Part shown: one piece after another, positions 1 to 6,946 of the stretch
How positions within the stretch are numbered: position 1 is the stretch's first letter
Layout of the letters: each line of letters opens with the position of its first letter
Source: a virus
DNA: 61,315 nt
Virus record (IMG/VR): IMGVR_UViG_3300043587_000032
Span: 1 to 61,315 of that record
Reading direction: 5' to 3' (one strand)
Translations under genes and position numbers: made by a program
Notes under the pieces: generated by a model
The model's database searches: none
Seen by the model: only the letters and a program-made list of their open reading frames with translations
What the model was told of the DNA's origin: nothing

Positions 1-127
1 CACCCACGCCGACCGCGACCATCCCGCCGTTGCGGCGGCCCGGCCCGTCAATCAGGTTCCAGTTCGTCTGCTGCGCACGGTCGGGGTCGAGGATCAACCC
101 GAGGTGGTCATCCTGGTTCCGGTGGAA
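1..127. repeat. Terminal direct repeat (circular-assembly overlap), left copy
   Basis: The first 127 bases are identical to the last 127 bases of the window (61189-61315). Both copies lie inside the same terminase gene and the reading frame continues across the junction. This is what a circular assembly graph cut at one point looks like, and 127 is a common maximum k-mer size. It is therefore probably not a biological terminal repeat. Confidence 0.95.
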
Positions 128-565
128 CCGGTCGCCCTTGTAGCCGCCGCCGTAGGTCTCGATCATCTGCCGGACAGCGAGACCGGACCGGGCGGCCACG
201 CCCTGCTCATAGGACGCCACGATGATCCGGCGCGTCGGGTCGCGCAGCAGCAGCCAAAGCGGGCCGACGGTGCCCATGCGCTGCGTCTTGCCTTCCTGCG
301 GCGGGGTGGAGATGATCCACCGGCGCTGAAAGCCCGTGTCCGCGGCGATGATCACGCGGTCGAGGGCGGCCATCATCTCGGTTTGCACGGTGTCCGGCTG
401 GACGAACTTGGCGAGATGGCCGGGACTCGGGAACTCGCGGAGCGCCCGCATCCGCCGCAGGGTGCGATCGAGCCTGATCTGTGCCAGGCGCCGTTCTGCT
501 GGGTTCAGCTTCTCGAGGTAGGCGCGGACCTGCTCCTCGGGTGTCGATTCCTTGACGGCCGTCAC
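1..565 (-). CDS. terL: Terminase large subunit, N-terminal part (gene split by window ends)
   Basis: This holds codons 1-188 of the DNA-packaging ATPase/nuclease. The rest is at 59966-61188, giving 595 aa in all. The start is a GTG whose GTGA overlaps the TGA of the small terminase gene. Residues about 88-94 read PPQEGKT, the terminase form of the Walker A motif, within an IISTPPQEGKT strand-loop. The motor would pump DNA into proheads through the portal. The N-terminal 60 residues are helical and charged, as expected for a linker contacting the small subunit. The truncation at base 1 is a linearisation artefact. Confidence 0.93.
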   Translation of the reverse strand, partial: MTAVKESTPEEQVRAYLEKLNPAERRLAQIRLDRTLRRMRALREFPSPGHLAKFVQPDTVQTEMMAALDRVIIAADTGFQRRWIISTPPQEGKTQRMGTVGPLWLLLRDPTRRIIVASYEQGVAARSGLAVRQMIETYGGGYKGDRFHRNQDDHLGLILDPDRAQQTNWNLIDGPGRRNGGMVAVGVG

Positions 566-1119
566 TCTCCGGCCGCTTCGGTGCGCGGGGGCTCTGCGTC
601 GGTGATCACGAAGATGTCCGTCTCGAGCAGCCGGGGCAGGTCGTCGGGACCGGCCTCGAGCATCTTGACGACCTCGCTGACGGTTTCGTCGATTCGCTGG
701 TTCGAGATCTGGATCTTGATTTCGGCGTCGAGCCCGAGCAGCTTGCCGCGCTTGTCCAGGCAGCCGAGCACGATGCGCGCGGACTTCTCGTCGCCGCGCA
801 AGGCCATCGGCATGTGCGCCTTCATGAGCAGTCGCACGGTCTCGAGGTCTTGTGTCACGAGCAGTTCGCGGCGCTCGTTGTTCTGTGCGAGATGGGCGGC
901 GAGCTGGTCATTGAGCAGCTTCGAGGCCCTCGAGGGGACCATCTTCAGCCTGTCTGCGGCCTCGCGCTCCGTCAGTCCTGATGCGATCAGTTCAACCAGT
1001 TGCTGTGACTGAAGCGCCGTCTTTACCTTGCGCTCGAGCGCAGTGGCCCTTGGCTTCGCCGGGGCCTTCTCCGTTGGGCCGACGGCCCGGAGAGGGGTCT
1101 TGCGTTGGCGAGGGGGCAT
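562..1119 (-). CDS. terS: Terminase small subunit (probable)
   Basis: A 185-aa protein directly upstream of and overlapping terL by GTGA. It has a very basic N-terminus (about residues 1-30), a helix-turn-helix-like segment (about 38-70, LIASGLTEREAADRLKM) and a helical middle, then a C-terminal region ending acidic. This is the usual architecture of small terminase subunits that bind pac or cos DNA and recruit TerL. The ATG start is preceded by AAGGAG at good spacing. The call rests on position and architecture, not on a diagnostic motif. Confidence 0.75.
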   Translation of the reverse strand: MPPRQRKTPLRAVGPTEKAPAKPRATALERKVKTALQSQQLVELIASGLTEREAADRLKMVPSRASKLLNDQLAAHLAQNNERRELLVTQDLETVRLLMKAHMPMALRGDEKSARIVLGCLDKRGKLLGLDAEIKIQISNQRIDETVSEVVKMLEAGPDDLPRLLETDIFVITDAEPPRTEAAGE

Positions 1120-1159
1120 CTGAGCGCTCCTTTTCGGTCGCGAGACAGGGGCTGGATTC

Positions 1160-1759
1160 TCACGAGACGGGCAGGAGCCCGGTGATGGTCCTCAGGATCT
1201 TTACGGCGTCGTCGGCCGGGAGGTGCACGGAGTAGGTGGCCAGCTGACCAGGCCAGGTGTTGACGCTGTTCGCGCACAGCACGAAGAACTTCCAGGCGCG
1301 AGTGCCCTGCCCCGCCACCCATGCCGGGTTCTGGTGTCCGCCGCGAGTCTCACGACGTTTCGCGGCGCCGTCGGCATCAGTCAGGTGGACCAGGGAGAGT
1401 CGGCCACCGGCCTCGAGCACGGCGGATGCGAAGCGCTTGTTCGCCAGGCGGGCGCCTTCGCCGATCACCAGGCCGGTGGCGTTGCCGGAGAGTAGCCACT
1501 TCTCCACGCCGACAATGGCGCTCATGCTCATGGCGTCGGTGCCGGGGAAGCCCTCCGGGTGCGGCCCGGCGCGGCGGCCTAGCTCGGTCGCAACGGGAGT
1601 CTCACCGGGTCCGTACAGGAACTCTCGGGCTGGTCCGCCGTCCGTTCGGTGCGCCACCACGGCCCGTTCATATCCGCGCGTGAGCTCGCCGACGACGGTC
1701 GATTTACCCACGCCGGGCTCGCCGATGACGTAGACCACGTGGAGCGTGCTATCACCCAT
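1160..1759 (-). CDS. P-loop NTPase of unknown substrate
   Basis: A 199-aa protein with an N-terminal Walker A (GEPGVGKST, about residues 12-20) after a hydrophobic strand, and a possible Walker B-like strand (TGLVIGEG) near residue 97. It looks like a small nucleotide or protein kinase-like NTPase; the substrate is not evident. It has its own operator-promoter (1766-1796) with the -10 six bases from the ATG, so its mRNA should be leaderless. It lies just upstream of terS in the transcription direction, about 40 bases away, so it could co-transcribe with the terminase genes. Confidence 0.7.
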   Translation of the reverse strand: MGDSTLHVVYVIGEPGVGKSTVVGELTRGYERAVVAHRTDGGPAREFLYGPGETPVATELGRRAGPHPEGFPGTDAMSMSAIVGVEKWLLSGNATGLVIGEGARLANKRFASAVLEAGGRLSLVHLTDADGAAKRRETRGGHQNPAWVAGQGTRAWKFFVLCANSVNTWPGQLATYSVHLPADDAVKILRTITGLLPVS

Positions 1760-1765
1760 ATGCGA

Positions 1766-1796
1766 AGAATACCCCCTAGCTAGGGGGTATGATCAA
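1766..1796 (-). promoter_or_regulatory. Operator-promoter with palindrome, drives P-loop gene
   Basis: A perfect 22-bp palindrome at 1769-1790 (C5 and G5 arms around TAGCTA) lies between a -35-like TTGATC and a -10-like TATTCT on the minus strand. The -10 ends six bases before the ATG at 1759, predicting a leaderless transcript. It is the most symmetrical member of the genome-wide operator family. Confidence 0.75.
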
Positions 1797-1839
1797 CCCT
1801 CACTGCGACGCGCCGTAGTCGGGTCGCAGGACGCCTGTC

Positions 1840-2103
1840 CTAGATCACGTCGAACCATCGAGCGAACCGCGCCGGAGGCATGTCGTTGTCGTGGTAGTCG
1901 AGCGTAACCACGACGTAGTGACCCGCTGTCACGATGCGCTCGAAGCCGCCATTAGGGAACGTGACGTGAAGGGCGCCTTCGGAGTCCACTGTGGCATCCA
2001 AACGCTCGGTTCCATTGATGGAGTCGATCAGATCGGCCACGGCCTCTAGGTTGGTTCCGGTCCACTGCTCGAACTCGATATTTTGGGTGGCGAAGTTAGG
2101 CAC
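1840..2103 (-). CDS. Hypothetical protein downstream of tail fibre genes
   Basis: An 87-aa acidic protein of alternating beta-strand character with no recognised motif. It is the last gene of the fibre/lysis block and begins 23 bases after the fibre gene, so it is probably co-transcribed. A chaperone or small tail-tip role is possible but unsupported. Confidence 0.65.
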   Translation of the reverse strand: MPNFATQNIEFEQWTGTNLEAVADLIDSINGTERLDATVDSEGALHVTFPNGGFERIVTAGHYVVVTLDYHDNDMPPARFARWFDVI

Positions 2104-2126
2104 AATCGCTCCTGAATTCGTAGGTT

Positions 2127-2684
2127 CTAGCCGACCTTGTAGACGTGGAATTCCGCGGGATCGAAGCTCCAGAGGCTACCTGTTGACGCGCCGTTGCTGT
2201 AGGCGTACGCGCAGATGGTGGCACCAGCCGCGAGCGGGTAGGCGCCGATGCTGGCCTCGGCCGACAAACCGGCTGACGTGAAGTTCCCGCTGATGTAATT
2301 CGAGCCGAGCGACGCCGCCGACGATCCAATGAAGACGTTCGAGGAGAAACCGCCCGTACCTGGCATGTAGTTACTCGCCGATAGGGCGTACAGGCCCGCT
2401 TGCGTCACGGTGAAGGTGTCGGTGCCATTCCAGGTGATCCCGGCGGCGGCCTGGATTGTCGAGCCGAACGTGAGCTTGTTGAGGCCGCCTGCAATCGTCT
2501 GCGATGCCGATGCCCGATAGGAGCCGCCATACACACCCTCGAGGGCGGTGACGCGCGCACCGAGAGCGGCATCGGCCGCATCCACGTAGGTCTTGTTCGT
2601 CAGGTCCGGGCCCGCGGTCGGCACGGCAGTGGTGGTGATCTTGTTGGCGCCCAGGTCTACCGCGCCCAGGAAGCGACGGCTCAT
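2127..2684 (-). CDS. Minor tail protein / tail fibre with jelly-roll-like C-terminus
   Basis: A 185-aa protein. The N-terminus (SRRFLGAVDLGANKI, then DLTNKTYVDA) is a common virion-anchoring motif of phage fibres. A short helical linker follows near residues 35-52. The C-terminal 130 residues are Gly/Ser/Ala-rich beta-strand with ITWNGTDTFTV, resembling C1q/TNF-like trimeric receptor-binding domains. The N-terminus resembles that of the upstream neighbour (TRKFLTAIDMTQNQI), suggesting both attach to the same site on the tail. Probably involved in host recognition. Confidence 0.75.
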   Translation of the reverse strand: MSRRFLGAVDLGANKITTTAVPTAGPDLTNKTYVDAADAALGARVTALEGVYGGSYRASASQTIAGGLNKLTFGSTIQAAAGITWNGTDTFTVTQAGLYALSASNYMPGTGGFSSNVFIGSSAASLGSNYISGNFTSAGLSAEASIGAYPLAAGATICAYAYSNGASTGSLWSFDPAEFHVYKVG

Positions 2685-2687
2685 GCG

Positions 2688-3824
2688 TCAGCCAACGATC
2701 ATCATCTGGTAGAAGTTCGTCACGAAGCCGGTCGTCGGAATCTGCACCACCAGGTTGTTGGCGTCAGTGCCGGACACCGGCTTGTTGTCGGCCTCGATCT
2801 GCTGCCCCGGGTCGGTGCCTGCCGAGCCGAATCGCAGCACGAACGCGGGGCACAGGTTGTTGAGACCGTGGTTGATAGTGACCGGCGTGTAGCCGCCGGA
2901 CGGTGCGCCGACCGTGAAGATCCCCGAGGTCGTGGTGGGGATCGCGAGCGGGCCGATCTTCCGGCCGACCACCAGCGGATCGATACCGGCAGTCGCACCG
3001 TCCGCGCCGACCGCCGCCATGCCGAGACCCGGGTTGAACCCGACCTTCGAGCCGACCACGGTGATGCCGTACCCGGCGGTGAGGTTCTGCGTGAACGGGT
3101 TCGTCCACACCTGCGGGTTCGTGTCGACAACGATCGCGCCGTTCGTGCCGGTGCCGGTCGCGGTCTGCATCCACAGGGTCCGCGCGGTGCCGTTGTAGCC
3201 CTCGACGACGGTCCCGGCGACGATCGCGCCGGTGTTGCCGGTCGGCGAGTCGGCGGGCCGGGTCATCGGGACCGCGGCGCCGTTCCACTGCCACAAGCCC
3301 ATCTGGCTGGTGGTGGTCTGTGCGGTGAGCAGGACACGGTCACCGGCGACCATGGTGCGGCCGTTGATCGCGGCGCCCGGCGCGGCAATCGACACATTGG
3401 CCAGGGCCACGATGTCGACGTGTTCCTTGAAGTCCATGCCGACCTGGATCCCGGCAATGGCTGTCTGGAACTGGGCGTACTCGACGGCTTGGCCGCCGGT
3501 GCTGGCCGCGGGGAGGTTCGAGAACTGCTGGCCGTTCATGTCCACCGAGGCGTTCGGCGGGAGCATGGACGCCCAGCGCAGGGCCTGCACGGCGGCGGTG
3601 AAGTCGGAGATCGTGCTCGCGGTCTGCGTGCCGGTGTGGGTCGCCCGGTTGCGCAGGTCGATCGCCACGCCGCCGATCTGGATCTTGACGGTGCCCGCGG
3701 TCGAGTCGAACCAGATGCGCCCGTCGGTGACGGTGCCGCCTGCGTTCCCGGCGATCGCCTCCAGGACCGCGTTGATGATCTGGTTCTGCGTCATGTCGAT
3801 CGCAGTGAGGAACTTGCGTGTCAT
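2688..3824 (-). CDS. Minor tail protein / tail fibre
   Basis: A 378-aa protein. The N-terminal anchor (TRKFLTAIDMTQNQI) is paralogous to that of the next gene. It is followed by a strand-rich region, repeated short Gly/Asn motifs and a conserved-looking C-terminal knob. Its start overlaps the stop of the upstream minor tail gene by ATGA and its stop is 3 bases from the next start, so the fibre genes are translationally coupled. Likely role: adsorption structure at the tail tip. Confidence 0.8.
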   Translation of the reverse strand: MTRKFLTAIDMTQNQIINAVLEAIAGNAGGTVTDGRIWFDSTAGTVKIQIGGVAIDLRNRATHTGTQTASTISDFTAAVQALRWASMLPPNASVDMNGQQFSNLPAASTGGQAVEYAQFQTAIAGIQVGMDFKEHVDIVALANVSIAAPGAAINGRTMVAGDRVLLTAQTTTSQMGLWQWNGAAVPMTRPADSPTGNTGAIVAGTVVEGYNGTARTLWMQTATGTGTNGAIVVDTNPQVWTNPFTQNLTAGYGITVVGSKVGFNPGLGMAAVGADGATAGIDPLVVGRKIGPLAIPTTTSGIFTVGAPSGGYTPVTINHGLNNLCPAFVLRFGSAGTDPGQQIEADNKPVSGTDANNLVVQIPTTGFVTNFYQMMIVG

Positions 3825-4387
3825 GAGCAGTACGCCCTTCCGGTCACGGGAGACGACCAGCGGAGGACGGTGGTCGAGAGATTCGGGTCGCTACGGGATC
3901 GCCATTCGATGCCGTTCGATTCGGCAGTGGGATCGAGCCCCTCGAGGGCTTCGATGACGGGGTGGAAACCCAGGTTGTGCGGGATGGTCCAGGTGTTGTC
4001 TGGCGCAGGCTGACTGAACTCGAACGTGCCGCCTGGCACGGTGGGACCCTCGGGATTCTCACCCGGTGGCAGTGAGACCAGCAGGTCACGGAGCTCGTAG
4101 GATCCGCCGTCGGGCATCCGGATCGCCCATTTGTGACCGCCGGGTGCGCAAGTCTCATCCACCAGGTAGTAGGTGTTGATCTGCTCGAACTCGGTGTTCG
4201 CGATCAGGGACGCGGTCCAGATGCCCGTGTGGTCGGTGTCAGCGGGGACGCGCTGGAGCACTTCGCCGACGCCGTTCAGGAGGAACGGATTGGCGGGGGC
4301 AATGAGGGCAATCCGCACTGTCACGTTCTGGAGGCCGCGGCCGTCGGCGGCTACCAGGGTGTTCGTCACCGTCCCGCGAACGACCAT
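3821..4387 (-). CDS. Minor tail protein
   Basis: A 188-aa beta-rich protein. Residues 1-80 resemble an Ig/transthyretin-like fold (RGTVTNTLVAADGRGLQNVTV). The C-terminal 60 residues carry the TWTIPHNLGFHP motif common in phage fibre domains. An excellent Shine-Dalgarno (GGAGGTGGAAG) precedes the ATG at 4387. The upstream RusA-like reading frame continues 149 bases into this gene. Confidence 0.75.
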   Translation of the reverse strand: MVVRGTVTNTLVAADGRGLQNVTVRIALIAPANPFLLNGVGEVLQRVPADTDHTGIWTASLIANTEFEQINTYYLVDETCAPGGHKWAIRMPDGGSYELRDLLVSLPPGENPEGPTVPGGTFEFSQPAPDNTWTIPHNLGFHPVIEALEGLDPTAESNGIEWRSRSDPNLSTTVLRWSSPVTGRAYCS

Positions 4388-4784
4388 CTTCCACCTCCGT
4401 GACTTTGAGGATCACGGTAGCGGTCGCCCGGTCGAGGGGGTCCTCGATGCGCGGCACGACTTGCGCGGAGGAGCGGCGGACGTAGCGCCAGTTGTCGTCT
4501 GGCCAGACACCGGCGGCGACCATGCCGTCGAGGATGGGCTTGATGGAGTCCGTTTGGTTGTCGCCGTCGGCGAGCCGGTTCGAGCCGGGGAACCAGAGGA
4601 GTTCGACATCTGCGCGCCCCAGCTCGAGAAAGCCGTGGGCTTGCTGCCAGTGCTTCGCAAGGTAGGTGATGTCCGACTTGACCGCTTTGTACTCGCGGTG
4701 CGCCGGTGACCAGTGCTTACGGCGGTTGGCGGACAGGGGCGGACGCAGGTACGGCAAGGTCAGTTCCCACGTCCGCCCCGTCAT
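4239..4784 (-). CDS. RusA-like Holliday junction resolvase
   Basis: A 181-aa reading frame. Residues 1-130 match the RusA layout: PPLSANRRKHW near the start, then ADVELLWFPGSN, then the acidic core DGDNQTDSIKPILDGM (about 75-90), and a VILKVTE strand. RusA enzymes cut branched DNA before packaging or during recombination. The family is usually about 120 aa; the last ~50 residues here are basic low-complexity sequence encoded out of frame inside the next gene. The start overlaps the holin stop by ATGA. A resolvase inside the lysis cassette is unusual. Confidence 0.72.
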   Translation of the reverse strand: MTGRTWELTLPYLRPPLSANRRKHWSPAHREYKAVKSDITYLAKHWQQAHGFLELGRADVELLWFPGSNRLADGDNQTDSIKPILDGMVAAGVWPDDNWRYVRRSSAQVVPRIEDPLDRATATVILKVTEVEDGRSRDGDEHPGSRRRPRPPERDSADCPHCPRQSVPPERRRRSAPARPR

Positions 4785-5146
4785 CAGAGCCGCCCGCTAC
4801 CGATGGTCTCGCCGCTGGCCGTCACCGGCGCCGTAACTTCCTTGCGGGTCGCAAGGGTGAGCACGGCGGCGATCGCGAGCATGGCCACAGACTGCTGCTC
4901 TGCGGTCCAGCCGAGCCCGAAGGCGATCCCGGCGGCGATGGCCGTCTTGAACACGACCACGATCGCGGCAACCCAGGTCCCGTCATGCAGCGCCGCAGCA
5001 CCGATGAACCCGAAGATGGCAACGGCCACCGCGGTGATGAGTCCCTGCTGCTCGATGCTCACGTGGATGAAGAACGCGCTGACGAACTGGATGAGGGCGG
5101 CAGCGGCGGCCGTCCACGCGAGCGGGTCGCGTCCAAGGATTTTCAT
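4784..5146 (-). CDS. Holin-like membrane protein
   Basis: A 120-aa protein with three to four hydrophobic segments (about residues 12-30, 37-55, 61-85, 93-108) and short polar ends, placed directly after the endolysin. Holins form membrane lesions that release or activate endolysin. I chose the ATG at 5146 (MKILGRDPLAW) because GAGAGG precedes it; a longer frame begins at 5215 but would overlap the endolysin end with polar sequence. The call rests on position and topology. Confidence 0.75.
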   Translation of the reverse strand: MKILGRDPLAWTAAAAALIQFVSAFFIHVSIEQQGLITAVAVAIFGFIGAAALHDGTWVAAIVVVFKTAIAAGIAFGLGWTAEQQSVAMLAIAAVLTLATRKEVTAPVTASGETIGSGRL

Positions 5147-5183
5147 GATCTTGCCTCTCGGTTGAGCAAACGTCGGATGTGGA

Positions 5184-6116
5184 TCATCCAACGATGTCGA
5201 TTTCCCACGCGTCATTGCAGGAGTACTCGAGGTCCGCCCACACCGCGCCGGGCAGCTCGTGGCGGTGGTGGCTGGTGATCTTCACGGCGTAGTTCGGATC
5301 CGTCTTCGGGTTGTGCCCAACGCCGACCTTGTCCGAGCCCCACGCGAAGATGTTGCCCAGCCAGACCGGGTTAGGCGCCTCGCCGCTCGCGTCGATCCGC
5401 GGCCGGATGATGATCGCCGCGTTCGCCGTGCCCGGCAGCCAAAGCCGGACGGCGACGGTGTCCGGGCTCTTCGGGATGGTCTTGCGCTCCATTAGCTCAA
5501 CCTCGCTTGTCTTGGTGCCGGGTGTCGGGGTCGGTGTCGGCAGCGGCTTGCCCGCGTTGACGGGCACCTCGCCCTTGTTCATGTCCACCGAGCCGCCTAC
5601 GCCCGGCACGCTGCCCGTGCTGGAGTACTGCCAGGTTCGGTAGCTGTTCTTCGGCGCAGCGCCGTAGCGGGCGATCCAGGGCCACACGGAGGGCACCGCA
5701 GCGCGGACGGCAGGGAGCAGGTAGCCCATCATCGAGTCGTTGGCGTAGAACACCGGCAAGTTCCCGAGCTCGACCGCCATGCGAAGCCAGCCGATCGCGA
5801 AGTCCGTAGCCGTCTTGCCCGGCACGAACGGGCTCTCCAGGTCGAGCGCGGGCCCGAGGTCCATCAGGCCGTTTGCCTTCGCCTCCCGCACGAGCAGGCC
5901 GTATTGCGCCCGCGGGTCGCCGAACTGCGCGTAGCCGTACGCGCCCATGGCCAGCCCGGCGCGCCGACCGGCCGCGCCGTAGCCGCCGGTGTCGCGCACG
6001 CTCAGACCGTCAGTCGCCTTGACGTAGACGAATCGGCGCCCCGCCGCGGCAACGCGCCCGAAGTCCACGCCGGGCTGGTACTTCGTGTACACGTCCAGAC
6101 CTTCGTTCACTGCCAC
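5184..6116 (-). CDS. Endolysin, GH25-type muramidase
   Basis: A 310-aa protein. Residues about 5-190 read as a glycoside hydrolase 25 barrel: GLDVYTKYQPGVDFGRV at the N-terminus, FVYVKATDG, AGLAMGAYGY, then the acidic pair in ALDLES near residue 93, and NLPVFYAN. It would cleave the N-acetylmuramic acid-N-acetylglucosamine linkage of peptidoglycan. A Pro/Thr linker (about 193-203) leads to a roughly 105-residue beta-rich C-terminal domain, probably for wall binding. There is no signal peptide, so release depends on the holin 38 bases downstream. The start overlaps the cysteine protease stop. Confidence 0.85.
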   Translation of the reverse strand: MAVNEGLDVYTKYQPGVDFGRVAAAGRRFVYVKATDGLSVRDTGGYGAAGRRAGLAMGAYGYAQFGDPRAQYGLLVREAKANGLMDLGPALDLESPFVPGKTATDFAIGWLRMAVELGNLPVFYANDSMMGYLLPAVRAAVPSVWPWIARYGAAPKNSYRTWQYSSTGSVPGVGGSVDMNKGEVPVNAGKPLPTPTPTPGTKTSEVELMERKTIPKSPDTVAVRLWLPGTANAAIIIRPRIDASGEAPNPVWLGNIFAWGSDKVGVGHNPKTDPNYAVKITSHHRHELPGAVWADLEYSCNDAWEIDIVG

Positions 6117-6895
6117 AACCCCCTCGCCGGGACGGGCACGACGGCGTCGCCGTGCCTAGCAAGCAGGTTCGTCAGGTCCCGGAAACCGAGCCAGGCGTAG
6201 CCGTCCTCACCCCACGACGTGCCCCACGAGTTGGCCAGCCGGACGGCCTCGCGTTCGTAGTCCACGCCGACGGCCACGATCTGGTGACCGCCAGCCAGGC
6301 CCGAACCGAAGTCGACCGCGAGCCACTCATCCGGCGACACCATTGCGTCATGCCGGTGGGTCTCGTTCATCGATTCGTACCAGGGGATCCCGAGGCTCAC
6401 CGGGGAGAGCTGGAGCAGCTTCAGCACCGTGTCCACGGAGAACGCGTGTCGGTAGCCCGTGATATACCCGGCCGCCTTCAGCGCCTTCATGGACCACAGG
6501 CCCGTCGAGCCCGTGTCCTGCTCGGGATACCGGCCGGGAATCTGCCGGTCGTCGAGGGCCGTCTCCTGCTCGTAGAGCCGCACCGCGTCGCCCTCGGTGA
6601 ACATCCAGTCGCCATAGAACGGTTCCGTCATCAGGAGCCCCAGCGCGGCGAACGCGGTGCACGCGCCGATCGGGCCCTGGTTCCAGATCGGCGCCCGGCG
6701 GGTGTGCAAGGTCGTGCGGGGCCGGGCGACGCTGCGCACGAAGGCCTCCGCGTCATATTGCCGCGACTGCTCATCGTGGAGTACGTGCCGACCGAGGCCC
6801 GGCCCCTGCTCGAGTCGGTGGAAGGTCGATCCCTCCACCGGCGGCACGCCCAGATCGAAGTCAAGGCCGCCGTTGGTGCTCACGTGGTCATGCAT
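6107..6895 (-). CDS. Papain-like (C1A) cysteine protease
   Basis: A 262-aa protein with all catalytic elements of the papain family in order: the oxyanion Gln and nucleophile Cys in NQGPIGACTAFA (about residues 72-83), the His in GGHQIVAVGVD (about 205), and the Asn in LANSWGTSWGEDGYAW (about 222-237). There is no signal peptide. It is transcribed first in the lysis cassette and overlaps the endolysin start. Plausible roles are cell-envelope or host-protein degradation during lysis, or a virion-associated function. Intact papain-like proteases are uncommon in phages. AGGTGATGGG is a ribosome site before the ATG. Confidence 0.82.
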   Translation of the reverse strand: MHDHVSTNGGLDFDLGVPPVEGSTFHRLEQGPGLGRHVLHDEQSRQYDAEAFVRSVARPRTTLHTRRAPIWNQGPIGACTAFAALGLLMTEPFYGDWMFTEGDAVRLYEQETALDDRQIPGRYPEQDTGSTGLWSMKALKAAGYITGYRHAFSVDTVLKLLQLSPVSLGIPWYESMNETHRHDAMVSPDEWLAVDFGSGLAGGHQIVAVGVDYEREAVRLANSWGTSWGEDGYAWLGFRDLTNLLARHGDAVVPVPARGLWQ

Positions 6896-6913
6896 CCCAT
6901 CACCTCGGGAAGG

Positions 6914-6946
6914 AGCCTACCGTCTGTCCCCCCAGGATGGGGTGGA
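6914..6946 (-). promoter_or_regulatory. Degenerate operator upstream of the lysis cassette
   Basis: The 51-base gap between the helicase stop and the protease start holds C6 (6928-6933) and G4 (6939-6942) arms with one interrupted half. A TAGGCT-like -10 lies nearer the gene. It is a weak member of the operator family, and the gene keeps a ribosome site. Confidence 0.4.

Noticed and set aside
1-127. Biological direct terminal repeat
   Set aside because: Length equals an assembler k-mer and the repeat is inside the terL coding frame, so a circular-assembly overlap is the simpler reading.
2400-4013. Long plus-strand open frame of 537 codons opposite the tail fibre genes
   Set aside because: Its product is Arg/Gly/Asp/His low complexity, as expected for an antisense frame in high-GC DNA, and the opposite strand holds well-formed fibre proteins with ribosome sites.
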